Part shown: one piece after another, positions 26,130 to 35,458 of the stretch
Position numbering within the stretch: position 1 is the stretch's first letter
Layout: every line of letters starts with the position of its first letter
Assembly (NCBI GenBank): GCA_949372595.1
Contig: CASIAN010000010.1
Coordinates: forward strand, 10,875-74,874
Direction of reading: 5' to 3'
Source of the DNA: CPC320 sp002336405
Lineage (GTDB): Bacteria > Pseudomonadota > Alphaproteobacteria > Rhodobacterales > Rhodobacteraceae
DNA length: 64,000 bases
Position numbers and translations under genes: made by a program
The notes under the pieces: generated by a model
Seen by the model: the letters and a program-made list of their open reading frames with translations, nothing else
What the model was told of the DNA's origin: nothing
Database searches by the model: none

Positions 26130-27326
26130 GTGCAGGCAGTTCGCCGCAGATTGGTGTTGTATATTCCTGGCTATGACCCGGTGCCGCCGCGTCGGTACCG
26201 GGAGCTGTACCGCAGGCAATCGGCCAAACAGGCAGCAATTTCAGGGTTTGAGACGGCGCTGCGGCCCAAGCTGGGCAGCGGTAGGTTTGGATGGCACGTC
26301 GAGGCAGTTATCGACGGTCAGACGGTGAGGACCGATTTCGAGATCCTGCCGTGGTCAGATTTGGTGCGCAGCAGTATGGCGCAGGGCATTGTCGCGACCT
26401 ACAGGCAATTGCTGTCGACAGTGTGGATATATGTCGCAAGCGGGACGTTTTGGCGCTTGGCGCGTTTGCGCAAAGGCCCGGTTCTTGCTGCTCTTTATCC
26501 GATTGTTATGCTGATGCTGCAATTGGCGCTGGCCTTGGTTTTGGGCGCGGGGGTGGCGGCAGGGTTCTGGGGGCTAGTCTCACCGTGGCTTGCCCCACTT
26601 GGGGGGCTGGCAGTTGGCCTTGTTCTACTGTTGTTTCGCCGGGAGGATGGTCGTATTTTTGCCTATTACCTGATGCATGATTTCGCTTTTTCGGCACAGG
26701 CAAAGGGTGCCTATCCCGCTGCACTTGAGGCGAGACTTGCTGAGTTTGCAAGGGCGGTGGCCGAGGGTCTGCAACGGGATGTGGACGAAGTGCTTGTGGT
26801 GGGTCATTCATCCGGTGCCTATTTGGCGGTATCGGTGCTTGCCGATGTACTGCGGGCAAGCCCGCTTTCCCCAGATGGCCCGGCGCTGAACTTTCTATCT
26901 TTGGGGCAGGTGGTGCCTATGGTATCGTTTCTGCCGAACGCGGTACGGTTGCGCGGCGATCTGCAATACTTGGCCGGTTGTGATCAACTTTCATGGGTGG
27001 ATGTGACCGCGCTTGGGGATGTCTGCGCATTTGCATTGTGCGATCCGGTGGCTGTGACTGGTGTCTCCCCCGTTCCCCAGCACTGGCCCATAGTGTTTTC
27101 AGCTGCATTCAGCCAGACGCTGGCACCCGCCCGCTGGCGACGTATACGGTGGCGGTTTCTAAGGGTGCATTTTCAATATATGTGCGCGTTTGATTCCCCC
27201 AATGATTATGATTATTTCCAAATTACGGCCGGCCCACTGACCTTACGCCAACGCTATGGATCGCGGGCCTCTTCTCCGTCCTGTCTGACCAAGGCAGTTT
27301 CAAAATATACCGCAGTGACCCCATGA
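26130..27326 (+). CDS. Membrane-anchored alpha/beta-hydrolase-like protein, unknown function
   Basis: 398 residues. Two hydrophobic helices in tandem (about 130-175) split the protein, and a nucleophile-elbow motif GHSSGAYLA at about 229 suggests a serine hydrolase fold. The N-terminus (LVLYIPGYDP) resembles the first strand and oxyanion loop of that fold. No specific family is recognised. GTG was taken as start, with little ribosome-site support. Its stop overlaps the P450 start by four bases (ATGA), implying joint synthesis. Confidence 0.7.
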   Translation: MQAVRRRLVLYIPGYDPVPPRRYRELYRRQSAKQAAISGFETALRPKLGSGRFGWHVEAVIDGQTVRTDFEILPWSDLVRSSMAQGIVATYRQLLSTVWIYVASGTFWRLARLRKGPVLAALYPIVMLMLQLALALVLGAGVAAGFWGLVSPWLAPLGGLAVGLVLLLFRREDGRIFAYYLMHDFAFSAQAKGAYPAALEARLAEFARAVAEGLQRDVDEVLVVGHSSGAYLAVSVLADVLRASPLSPDGPALNFLSLGQVVPMVSFLPNAVRLRGDLQYLAGCDQLSWVDVTALGDVCAFALCDPVAVTGVSPVPQHWPIVFSAAFSQTLAPARWRRIRWRFLRVHFQYMCAFDSPNDYDYFQITAGPLTLRQRYGSRASSPSCLTKAVSKYTAVTP

Positions 27327-28747
27327 GCGTGCGTCCCCCCAGACCAGACCTGCCACCCAAACCTCAGGCACGCAAAGACAGCGTGTCGTTGTGGCAGTAT
27401 TTGGCGTTGTTTAGGCGTGATATTCTTTCGGCGCAGCCTATGCGGCTTTATGGGGCGTGGATGGCTGAGTTTCGCACACCGTTTTTTCGATCGTATTTAT
27501 TAAACCAACCTGAATTGATCAAACGTGTTTTGAAAACCCAGCCAGTGGCTTTCCCGAAATCTGATCGCATCGGCGCGGGCTTGCGTCCACTTTTGGGCAA
27601 CAGCGTGTTTCTGACCAATGGTGCTGAGTGGCAGCGACAGCGGCGGATCATCGACCCGGCTTTTCAAAGTGTCGGGATAAGACAGGCCTTTCCAGCGATG
27701 TGGGCGGCGGGCCTGCAGGCCGTTGCGCGTCTACGTCCACATATAGGGCAAAAATCTCCGGTTGAAATTGAATTTGAGACCAGTCACCTAGCGGCGGATG
27801 TGATTTTTCGCACATTGTTTTCATTGCCAATCACAAACCAGATTGCAACGCAGATGTTCGAGCAGTTTAAAATCTATCAACGCAGTCAGCCCTTGCTTAA
27901 TGCGGCTGCCTTTTTCGGATTTCCCCGTTGGTTTCCTCGATTTTTCCGAGGTGACACACGGCGCTCTGCCCGCTCAATACGGCGCCTGATTACCAAATTG
28001 ACTAAGGAGCGGATGGATCAGATAAAGGCCGGAACCGCCCCGGACGATTTGGCAACCAAGATCATGACCCAGCGTGATCCCGAAACAGATGATCGGTTTT
28101 CGATTGAAGAAATGGTTGATCAGGTGGCGATATTTTTTCTTGCAGGCCATGAGACCAGCGCTTCGGCGTTGGCATGGGCGCTGTATCTGCTGGCCACACA
28201 CCCCGACTGGCAGGAGCAGGTGGCCAAAGAGGCGGCAATCCTGACCGCGCCCGATTATGCGTCTGTGGCAAAATTAAAACTCAGCCGAGACGTGTTTCGC
28301 GAGACTTTACGCCTCTATCCACCAGTGCCGATGATGGTGCGCCAGTCAACCTGTCCAGTGACTTTCCGCAACCGCGAGATTGCGCCGGGCAGTCAGATGG
28401 TTGTCAGCCCCTGGCATCTGCACCGGCACACAAGGCTGTGGGATAATCCCGATGGGTTTGACCCAGCGCGCTGGCATACTGAGAACGGCAAAGCTTGCCA
28501 GCGCGACGCCTACATTCCGTTCTCGACCGGTCCCCGGGTTTGTATCGGCGCTGGTTTTGCAATGGTTGAGGGGCCTTTGTTGTTGTCAATGTTGGTCAAA
28601 AATTTTCGGTTTGAAGCGCTGCCCCGGCACCGGCCAACGCCGGTTGCCCATTTGACCGTACGCTCAAAGTCGGGGATTTGGCTGAACATACATCCGCGCA
28701 GTGGTGAGTGTGGCGTGACGCCACCTGTTACAGAGGGCGAATTTTAA
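27323..28747 (+). CDS. Cytochrome P450
   Basis: Heme monooxygenase of 474 residues, soluble (no N-terminal anchor). The I-helix oxygen-activation motif AGHETS is at about 274-279, the K-helix ETLRLYPPVP follows, and the heme loop FSTGPRVCIG supplies the cysteine ligand near residue 407. Overall it resembles the bacterial fatty-acid/terpenoid hydroxylase type (CYP102-like heme domain or CYP4-like), but the substrate is unknown. No ferredoxin gene is adjacent. It is translationally coupled to the hydrolase-like gene, and its end overlaps the convergent CBS-protein gene by 20 bp. Confidence 0.93.
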   Translation: MSVRPPRPDLPPKPQARKDSVSLWQYLALFRRDILSAQPMRLYGAWMAEFRTPFFRSYLLNQPELIKRVLKTQPVAFPKSDRIGAGLRPLLGNSVFLTNGAEWQRQRRIIDPAFQSVGIRQAFPAMWAAGLQAVARLRPHIGQKSPVEIEFETSHLAADVIFRTLFSLPITNQIATQMFEQFKIYQRSQPLLNAAAFFGFPRWFPRFFRGDTRRSARSIRRLITKLTKERMDQIKAGTAPDDLATKIMTQRDPETDDRFSIEEMVDQVAIFFLAGHETSASALAWALYLLATHPDWQEQVAKEAAILTAPDYASVAKLKLSRDVFRETLRLYPPVPMMVRQSTCPVTFRNREIAPGSQMVVSPWHLHRHTRLWDNPDGFDPARWHTENGKACQRDAYIPFSTGPRVCIGAGFAMVEGPLLLSMLVKNFRFEALPRHRPTPVAHLTVRSKSGIWLNIHPRSGECGVTPPVTEGEF

Positions 28748-30035
28748 GCTCAGTAATGCGGTTGGCAAAGCGGGCTTGAACTTCAAAGCGAAATCCGTGA
28801 AACAAAAACACCTGCCCAACGGTAGGGATCATCTGCGCCTCATGGATGACCAATCCCGCAACGGTGTTGGCCTCCTCATCGGGCAGCGACCAATCCTTGG
28901 CGCGGTTTAGGTCACGGATCGTCATCGCCCCGTCAACAACGACATGCCCGTCATCAGATGGCGTCAGACTCTGGTCTTGTGCGGGATCAAACTCGTCAGT
29001 GATTTCGCCGACGATCTCTTCAAGAATATCCTCCAGTGTAATCAACCCTTCGAGCGATCCATATTCATCGACCACCAGCGCAAAGTGGCTTCGGCGTTCC
29101 AAAAATTGCCGCATCTGATCGTCAAGCGCCGTGGTGTCCGGCACGAAGTAAGGCTTAATGGCCACATCACCAATATTAAAGTCCTGCAGGGCGGCAACAG
29201 CAGTTTCAGGGTCTTCCATCAACGCATACATCGCCCGCAGCAGATTTTTTGCATGCACAACGCCAATAATATTTTCTGGATCATCGCGGTACATCGGCAA
29301 ACGTGTGTAACTGCTTGACAGACATTGTTTTAAAATTTCTGCTGGCGGGTCATTGGCGTCGATCATCTCAATACCCGATCGATGCAGCATGACCTCTTCA
29401 ACGGTCCGTTCGGACAGGTCAAGCGCCCCAAGAATACGGTCGCGATCCTCTTTTTCCACTACGCCTTCCGAATGTCCCAGATTAAGCGCACCGGCGATTT
29501 CTTCACGGACGGCAAGCACTTGACTGTCGGGGTCGGTCACCACACCAAAAATGCGCAGCACCCCTCGCACGAGCCAGCGTACCGCTGCGACGATGGGCGA
29601 AAATAACGCGATGACGACGCCGATGATGGGGGCGGTGCGGGCGGCGGCTACCTCGGCATTGGTGATTGCATAGGTCTTGGGCAACACTTCGGCAAACACC
29701 AACACCAGTACCGTCATGACCAAAGTGGCCAACGCAACGCCGCTTTCTCCCAGCAGGCTGGTAAACAGGGCCGTTGCCAGTGAGGTAGCGAGGATATTGA
29801 CCAGATTATTTCCCAGCAAGACTGAGCCAATCAGCCGTTCGTTATCTTCGGTGATTTCAAGCGCGCGCCGCGCACCAACACTGCCTTTGTCGGCCTGGGC
29901 GTGCAGCTTGCCCCGAGAGGCGGCTGTCAGAGCGGTTTCGCTACCGGAAAAAAATGCTGAGAGCACCAGCAACAGCAAAATCGCGCCCACCGTCGTCCAA
30001 AACGCAAGATCAAAATCTGTTTGAGCCAAGTCCAT
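28728..30035 (-). CDS. HlyC/CorC-family CBS-domain membrane transporter
   Basis: 435 residues. An N-terminal DUF21/CNNM membrane domain (four hydrophobic helices, with SAFFSGSETALTAASR) is followed by a tandem CBS pair (about 210-330) and a C-terminal CorC/HlyC domain. Relatives take part in magnesium or cobalt efflux and tolerance. The start was placed at the ATG of MDLAQTDFDLAFW, with AGGA upstream; a longer frame adds 24 residues unlike the family. Confidence 0.9.
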   Translation of the reverse strand: MDLAQTDFDLAFWTTVGAILLLLVLSAFFSGSETALTAASRGKLHAQADKGSVGARRALEITEDNERLIGSVLLGNNLVNILATSLATALFTSLLGESGVALATLVMTVLVLVFAEVLPKTYAITNAEVAAARTAPIIGVVIALFSPIVAAVRWLVRGVLRIFGVVTDPDSQVLAVREEIAGALNLGHSEGVVEKEDRDRILGALDLSERTVEEVMLHRSGIEMIDANDPPAEILKQCLSSSYTRLPMYRDDPENIIGVVHAKNLLRAMYALMEDPETAVAALQDFNIGDVAIKPYFVPDTTALDDQMRQFLERRSHFALVVDEYGSLEGLITLEDILEEIVGEITDEFDPAQDQSLTPSDDGHVVVDGAMTIRDLNRAKDWSLPDEEANTVAGLVIHEAQMIPTVGQVFLFHGFRFEVQARFANRITELKIRPL

Positions 30036-30179
30036 CGACAGAGGTATCCTATTTTCTAACCCGCACGTACCGGCATATTGAGCAGCGTGGGCTAATTTAC
30101 AAGTCATAGCAGACGGTTGTCGTCTGCTTTCGATAGATTCTAGCTGCCATAGCAGCCGGATGTGGTTTGATTGCCGGTT

Positions 30180-31127
30180 TTAGCGTGTGTCGGATGCGCG
30201 AGACAACGGGTGATGATCCAAGACCAAAGACCGCAATCGCGCCTCAAGCACATGGGTATAGATCTCGGTTGTCGCGATATCTGCGTGGCCCAGCAGGGTT
30301 TGTATCGACCGCAAGTCCGCTCCATTGGCCAGCAAATGGGTGGCAAAGGCGTGCCGCAGTGTATGTGGGGTGACGCTGTTGGGGGGCAGACCAGCTCCGT
30401 TTGCAAGAGTTTTAATTAAGCCGAAAAACCAATGCCGTGTCAGATGGCCCAATTTGCCATGGGACGGGAACAAAAACCTTGATCCCGGTGCGCCCTTGGT
30501 TTTTTTCGCCACCTCGTCGCGGTCGCGGATAACCAGCCAAGCTGCCAGTTCTTTGCGGGCTGGTGGGGACAGGGGCACCAGACGTTCCTTATCGCCTTTG
30601 CCCCGCACCAAAAGTAATCTCGGATCGCCACGCGCCGCCAAAATCGGCAGTGACATCAACTCGGTGACCCGCATGCCAGTGGCATAGAGCAGTTGCATCA
30701 GACAGATGTTGCGCTGGCGATCCTGCGCCGTTTTACCGCAGCGCTCGGCTGCGGCCAGCAACTGATCCACATCAGTGGTGCTTAGAACCTTTGGTAAGCG
30801 TTTGTCGCGCCCAGGGCCAGCGATCTGCAGCGAAGGGTTGTCTTCGCGCCAGCCCTCAAGATAGGCAAAACGGTACAATTGCTTAATGGCCGAAAGCCGC
30901 CGCGCCCGTGTGGTTTTCGCAAGTCCGGCGATATCACAGTCGATGAGATAGGCTTCAATGTCAGATTGCGTGACCGCGTCAAAAGTGGTTCTGGCCGGAA
31001 CTAAAAAGGCCTTGAAACCAGCAAGGTCGCGCAGATAGGCAAGTTGTGAATTATGTGCGAGCCCCTGTTCCGCAGTTTTTGCGTCTAAAAACAACTCAAT
31101 CCAGCGGTCATCGGTCCTTGGGATCAT
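30180..31127 (-). CDS. xerD: Tyrosine recombinase XerD
   Basis: Site-specific recombinase that with XerC resolves chromosome dimers at dif. The 315-residue product has the SAM-like N-terminal domain and the catalytic set: arginine in TGMRVTEL, lysine in GKGDKERLVPL, H-x-x-R in HTLRHAFATHLL, histidine in LLGHADIATTE and the tyrosine in EIYTHV. Its start overlaps the stop of the upstream 509-residue protein gene (ATGA). Confidence 0.93.
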   Translation of the reverse strand: MIPRTDDRWIELFLDAKTAEQGLAHNSQLAYLRDLAGFKAFLVPARTTFDAVTQSDIEAYLIDCDIAGLAKTTRARRLSAIKQLYRFAYLEGWREDNPSLQIAGPGRDKRLPKVLSTTDVDQLLAAAERCGKTAQDRQRNICLMQLLYATGMRVTELMSLPILAARGDPRLLLVRGKGDKERLVPLSPPARKELAAWLVIRDRDEVAKKTKGAPGSRFLFPSHGKLGHLTRHWFFGLIKTLANGAGLPPNSVTPHTLRHAFATHLLANGADLRSIQTLLGHADIATTEIYTHVLEARLRSLVLDHHPLSRASDTR

Positions 31128-32653
31128 TTGAGTATCAACAGTTGTAACGCGGCACTGTGAGCAGTGGTATTGAGCCCGACCTCTTGCAGCGTCGCCAAAG
31201 CCTCCGATAACTGCTGTGAATCACCCGCAGCACCATAGCTGAACGCGGCAATACAGCGTAAAATAACCTCTCCTAGGCGTCTTTGGTCCAACAAAGTTCG
31301 CAGCCTTGCGGGTATAGGTTGCGAGGTGAAGCCCCTTAGCACTGCCGCGCTTGTGTCATTAAAGGGCCTGTGCTGGGCAAGGGTGCCTTGCGCCAATGCG
31401 GTTAAAAACCTGTCTTCATCGTCGCGCAAAGGGCGAAACTGTGCAGCAGTTTGATAGATTGGCGCCAGCATTTGTATATCAAATCGCAGTCGGTCGGTGG
31501 TTTGGCTTGAGGGTTGTTCCATCAAAATGCGGCCAAACATCCTTGCAAAACCGACCGCCAGACCGGCATCGGTCATCTGCGTCCAAATCTCAGCCAATGT
31601 GGCCTCTACCTCGCGCGGAGTACCAGAAGTCAAAGCCTGATCAAAGCGTTGCAAACTTGCAACCCGATCCCAAACACCGCCAGACGCGGCAGGCAGACGC
31701 GCTGTATATATGCCCAGTAGCTGATTTTCAGATAGGGCGCCAGATTTAACCAGCCGTTCCGCGGCTTCCAACTGCGCCTTCCAACCGCTGTTGCCCGACA
31801 GATCAGCAATCGCAAAAGACACAGGCAAAGATGCTGTTTGCAACGGGCTTCCAATTGCCTCAAAAAGTCTGAACTCAAGTGGGCTAGGCGCTGTGCTTGG
31901 TGCGGGTGGCACTGTGCTTTCGGCAAGATCTGGGTTTAGAAATAAATCCAGCAGCAGTGCAGTGCGCGGCTCAATTTCACCGAGCGCGATGGCATTCTCT
32001 AATATAAACGAGGCAAGAGCCCAATCACCGTTACGGACATGGCAAAATATCCTAACCGTATATTGAGGTTCGAGGGTCGGTTTGGTTAGCACATCGCGAC
32101 AGGCAGGATCGGTTTTGTCTGCCAAAAGTGCAAGATCAAAGGTCCGTACAAACAGGGCAGGGTCTTGGGATCCCGCCCGCTCAACCAGCGCAAGCGCGGG
32201 TTCAATCGCGCCAATTTCAATCAGTTTATCGACGCGGGCTAGCAGAATGCTAATGCCCGGTTCGACATTTTTAGGTGGATCGGTTTCAGCCAGTAGAAGC
32301 GTCAGCAACAACGCCTGCATCGCCGGATTGTCACCAACCTCTAAATTGCGGATTAATCTTGCCAAAAGCTCTGGCGGGCTGTTGACCCATAAATCTCCGG
32401 GAAAGCCGGTAACATAGCTGGGAAGTAAGCCGACCGCTTCGGGAGAGAGGCGGCTCAACGGGCTGACGCTGATCATTGAGCGGTGTTCAGCCGTCTGGTA
32501 GGGACGGGCGATATCGACGATTTTGCTGGCGGGTTTCACTGGATCTGCCACGATCGGCGGCTCGGAGGTCTGAAGCCATTCAATGGCGGACAATGGCGGG
32601 CCAGCGAAGGCCTCAGAAGATAAAACAATAAGCAGCAGCCATATTTTATTCAT
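31124..32653 (-). CDS. Secreted/periplasmic protein of unknown function, upstream of xerD
   Basis: 509 residues with an N-terminal signal peptide (IWLLLIVLSSEAFAG, cleavage after AFA). The rest is rich in alanine and leucine with helical repeats, resembling a TPR-like solenoid. Proteins in this position in roseobacters often carry an uninformative 'antifreeze glycopeptide polyprotein' label; I see no support for that function. It overlaps xerD by four bases and the small membrane protein by eight, forming a three-gene unit. Confidence 0.75.
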   Translation of the reverse strand: MNKIWLLLIVLSSEAFAGPPLSAIEWLQTSEPPIVADPVKPASKIVDIARPYQTAEHRSMISVSPLSRLSPEAVGLLPSYVTGFPGDLWVNSPPELLARLIRNLEVGDNPAMQALLLTLLLAETDPPKNVEPGISILLARVDKLIEIGAIEPALALVERAGSQDPALFVRTFDLALLADKTDPACRDVLTKPTLEPQYTVRIFCHVRNGDWALASFILENAIALGEIEPRTALLLDLFLNPDLAESTVPPAPSTAPSPLEFRLFEAIGSPLQTASLPVSFAIADLSGNSGWKAQLEAAERLVKSGALSENQLLGIYTARLPAASGGVWDRVASLQRFDQALTSGTPREVEATLAEIWTQMTDAGLAVGFARMFGRILMEQPSSQTTDRLRFDIQMLAPIYQTAAQFRPLRDDEDRFLTALAQGTLAQHRPFNDTSAAVLRGFTSQPIPARLRTLLDQRRLGEVILRCIAAFSYGAAGDSQQLSEALATLQEVGLNTTAHSAALQLLILK

Positions 32654-32795
32654 CGGTCAACGTAACTGGCACGCGAATCTCTTCTTGTTGCGGTGCAAAA
32701 TCAGCACCGAAGTAGGGCCCAATATAGGCGTAGCCAACAAGCAACACCAAGGCAGTGACAGCCATATATAAAAGCCATTTCACGAGACGCTGCAT
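32646..32795 (-). CDS. 49-residue single-pass membrane protein, unknown
   Basis: Short gene with one hydrophobic helix (WLLYMAVTALVLLVGYAYIG) after a basic N-terminus and an acidic tail. GGAGGA lies just before the ATG (MQRLVKW), so translation is well supported. Its end overlaps the start of the 509-residue protein, making it the first gene of the xerD unit. I know no function. Confidence 0.7.
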   Translation of the reverse strand: MQRLVKWLLYMAVTALVLLVGYAYIGPYFGADFAPQQEEIRVPVTLTDE

Positions 32796-32914
32796 CGTTC
32801 CTCCAATCTTTCCCCTGACAGCATACAGCATTTCGGTATGGTGTTTCACCTAAATTCACGTCATGCAGGCGCTAGACTTGATTTTTCTCGGCGGTTTGCC
32901 GAAATACGGTGTAA

Positions 32915-33463
32915 ATGCGCTATCGACTAAAAAAAACAGTGGCTCTTGTGGGCATGATGGGGGCCGGTAAGACGGCGATTGGCAAGGCCTTGGCAAATCT
33001 CCTTTCGGTACCGTTTCTTGATTCGGATGCTGAGATAGAATCTGCCTCCAATATGGCTATTTCCGAAATATTTGCACGAGATGGCGAGCTGTTTTTTCGG
33101 GCCAAGGAAACGCAAGTTCTGGCGCGCCTTTTGGACAATACGACCTGTGTTCTATCCACCGGTGGTGGGGCATTTTTGACGCCACAAAATCGTGATCTTA
33201 TGTCGGCAAAGGCGGTATCGTTGTTTCTGGAAGTAGAACCAGATTTGCTGTGGGCTCGGGTTAGACTAAAGTCTGGCCGCCCTTTGTTGCAGACGCCAAA
33301 CCCGTATGAAACACTGAAAGACATGCTTGCTCAACGTGGTCCGGTTTATGCCTTAGCTGATTTGACGGTTCCGGCCGCACCTTCCGTGTCGATCGACCAG
33401 ATGGCCGAACGGGTCTTGGCCTGCTTACTGGAGCGGTCAGATATTTTAGAAAAGGTGACGTGA
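32915..33463 (+). CDS. aroK: Shikimate kinase
   Basis: Phosphorylates shikimate at position 3 for chorismate synthesis. The 182-residue protein has the P-loop GMMGAGKT at 13-20, the shikimate-binding DSDAEIE (near 36-42), TGGGAFL, and the lid arginines RGPVYALAD. It is coupled to aroB by a one-base overlap, and divergent from the small membrane protein gene. No Shine-Dalgarno is obvious before its ATG. Confidence 0.95.
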   Translation: MRYRLKKTVALVGMMGAGKTAIGKALANLLSVPFLDSDAEIESASNMAISEIFARDGELFFRAKETQVLARLLDNTTCVLSTGGGAFLTPQNRDLMSAKAVSLFLEVEPDLLWARVRLKSGRPLLQTPNPYETLKDMLAQRGPVYALADLTVPAAPSVSIDQMAERVLACLLERSDILEKVT

Positions 33464-34578
33464 TGAAAATCGTCAAAGTTGATTTGAAAACGCGCAGCTA
33501 TGATATTCACATCGGACCCGATCTTTTGATAGAGTCCGGTGCTTATATTGCGCCGCTATTGCGCCGAGCTCGGGTCGCTGTTGTCACCGATAGTAACGTG
33601 GCCGAATTGCATTTGGCGGCGCTGCGCACGGGCTTGTCGGCGGCCAATATCGAAATGGTGGCCCTGACACTGCCAGCGGGAGAACGGACAAAAAACTGGC
33701 AGGTCTTGGGGCAGACCGTTGAATGGTTGCTGGATCAAAAGATTGAGCGCAATGATATTGTGATTGCGCTTGGTGGCGGTGTGATTGGTGATCTGGTCGG
33801 GTTTGCCGCAGCTATCTTGCGCCGTGGTGTTCAATTTGTTCAAATTCCGACATCGCTTTTGGCACAGGTCGACAGCTCGGTTGGCGGCAAGACCGGAATC
33901 AACGCGCCGCAGGGCAAAAATCTAATTGGGTCCTTTCACCAGCCAGCGATGGTGCTGGCGGACATCACAGTCCTAGAGACGCTTAAGCAGCGCGATTTCA
34001 TCGCCGGTTATGGCGAGGTGGTCAAATACGGGCTGTTGGGGGATTGGGAATTTTTCAACTGGCTCGAGAGGAACGGCGCTGCACTGGCCGCAGGGGATCA
34101 AACGGCAAGAATCACGGCGGTAAAACGAGCCTGTGAAATGAAAGCTGCGATCGTAGAACGTGATGAGACTGAGCAGGGCGAGCGTGCGTTGCTTAATTTG
34201 GGTCATACCTTTTGTCACGCGCTTGAGGCGGCAACCGGCTATTCTGATCGACTATTGCACGGGGAAGGGGTGGCGATCGGATGTGCGCTTGCCTTTGAAT
34301 TGTCAGCGCGCCTTGGGCTTTGCGCTCAAGAAGACCCGAGCCGGGTCAGGGCGCATCTCAAAGCAATGAACATGAAAACCGATCTGGCCGATATTGATGG
34401 TGATTTGCCAGATGCCGCGGCCCTTTTAGCCTTGATGGGGCAAGATAAAAAAGTCGTTGATGGCCAGTTGAATTTCATACTGGCAAGCGCAATTGGCACG
34501 AGTCTCATCACATCCGACGTGCCCAAGGAAAGTGTACTCGGTTTATTGGAAGATGCTTTGCGGCACAAAAATCAGTAA
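33463..34578 (+). CDS. aroB: 3-dehydroquinate synthase
   Basis: NAD- and metal-dependent enzyme converting DAHP to 3-dehydroquinate, second step of the shikimate pathway. Of about 371 residues, it shows GGGVIGDLVGFAAA (NAD binding), QIPTSLLAQVDSSVGGKTGIN, and the metal-ligand histidine regions LNLGHTFCHALE and HGEGVAIG. The ATG overlaps the aroK stop and AAGGTGA lies upstream. The first pathway enzyme, a class II DAHP synthase, sits about 21 kb to the right. Confidence 0.95.
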   Translation: MKIVKVDLKTRSYDIHIGPDLLIESGAYIAPLLRRARVAVVTDSNVAELHLAALRTGLSAANIEMVALTLPAGERTKNWQVLGQTVEWLLDQKIERNDIVIALGGGVIGDLVGFAAAILRRGVQFVQIPTSLLAQVDSSVGGKTGINAPQGKNLIGSFHQPAMVLADITVLETLKQRDFIAGYGEVVKYGLLGDWEFFNWLERNGAALAAGDQTARITAVKRACEMKAAIVERDETEQGERALLNLGHTFCHALEAATGYSDRLLHGEGVAIGCALAFELSARLGLCAQEDPSRVRAHLKAMNMKTDLADIDGDLPDAAALLALMGQDKKVVDGQLNFILASAIGTSLITSDVPKESVLGLLEDALRHKNQ

Positions 34579-34627
34579 ACCAGCGCCCTATTCGCAAAGG
34601 CTCAAAGCCCTGTCTCAAAAATCAAAA

Positions 34628-34660
34628 CGGCGACAGCCCGCCCGTTTGCTGCTGTCGCCG
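34628..34660 (-). terminator. Intrinsic terminator for ssb
   Basis: A perfect 10-bp stem CGGCGACAGC/GCTGTCGCCG with a 13-base loop. Read on the minus strand it is followed by a T-rich stretch (TTTTGATTTTTG). It also lies downstream of aroB but lacks a T-tract in that direction. Confidence 0.7.
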
Positions 34661-34699
34661 ACATCGGTCATCCCGCAAATGCCAAGGTATTTTCACCCG

Positions 34700-35212
34700 T
34701 TAAAACGGGATTTCATCATCTAGATCGCGCGATGGGGCAGGGGCTCCCCCCTCCTGCGGAGGGCCACCACTGTAGCCGCCGTCATAGCCACTATCTTGGC
34801 GATTATCATAGCCGGAACCGCCACCAGAGGGTGCGCCAGCACCGCCAGCACCGCCACCATCGCGGCCATCCAGCATGGTCAGTGTTCCGCCAAAGCCCTG
34901 CAAAACAACCTCTGTGCTGTATTTGTCCTGTCCCGATTGGTCTTGCCATTTGCGGGTCTGTAATTGCCCCTCAATATAGACCTTGGAGCCTTTGCGCAGG
35001 TATTGCTCTGCTATTCGCACCAAACCTTCTTGAAAAATAGCTACGCTGTGCCATTCCGTCTTTTCACGACGTTCACCCGTGTTTTTATCTTTCCAAGCCT
35101 CAGAGGTGGCGATACGCAAATTGCACACTTTCCCACCATTTTGAAAGGACCTGACCTCTGGGTCACGGCCCAGATTGCCAATGAGAATGACCTTATTAAC
35201 CGACCCTGCCAT
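34700..35212 (-). CDS. ssb: Single-stranded DNA-binding protein
   Basis: Homotetrameric replication/repair protein, 170 residues. The OB fold spans about 1-110 (VNKVILIGNLGRDPEVR, WHSVAIF, EGQLQTRKWQDQ), followed by a Gly-rich flexible linker. The conserved acidic tip DLDDEIPF binds partner proteins. The start was placed at the ATG of MAGSVNKV because GGAGG precedes it; an upstream 31-residue extension is not family-like. Confidence 0.95.
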   Translation of the reverse strand: MAGSVNKVILIGNLGRDPEVRSFQNGGKVCNLRIATSEAWKDKNTGERREKTEWHSVAIFQEGLVRIAEQYLRKGSKVYIEGQLQTRKWQDQSGQDKYSTEVVLQGFGGTLTMLDGRDGGGAGGAGAPSGGGSGYDNRQDSGYDGGYSGGPPQEGGAPAPSRDLDDEIPF

Positions 35213-35458
35213 ATGTTCCTCCATCGAATCCGATATTGTTGACTTTATGCTTACACCACTCGAGCAACATGAAGGAAACCTTAAAATGAACGTTGTGTCA
35301 GACAAGAGATAGAAATCCGCTGTATTGACCAGGGAACAATCACGGTAGATGATCTATCTGCATTTTGACTTGGGACCGCAGAAAAATTGGTTTAACTGGT
35401 AACTGTAACCCATTGATGTATGATGGGATCATCAAGATTGGCTATACAGGAAATATCG

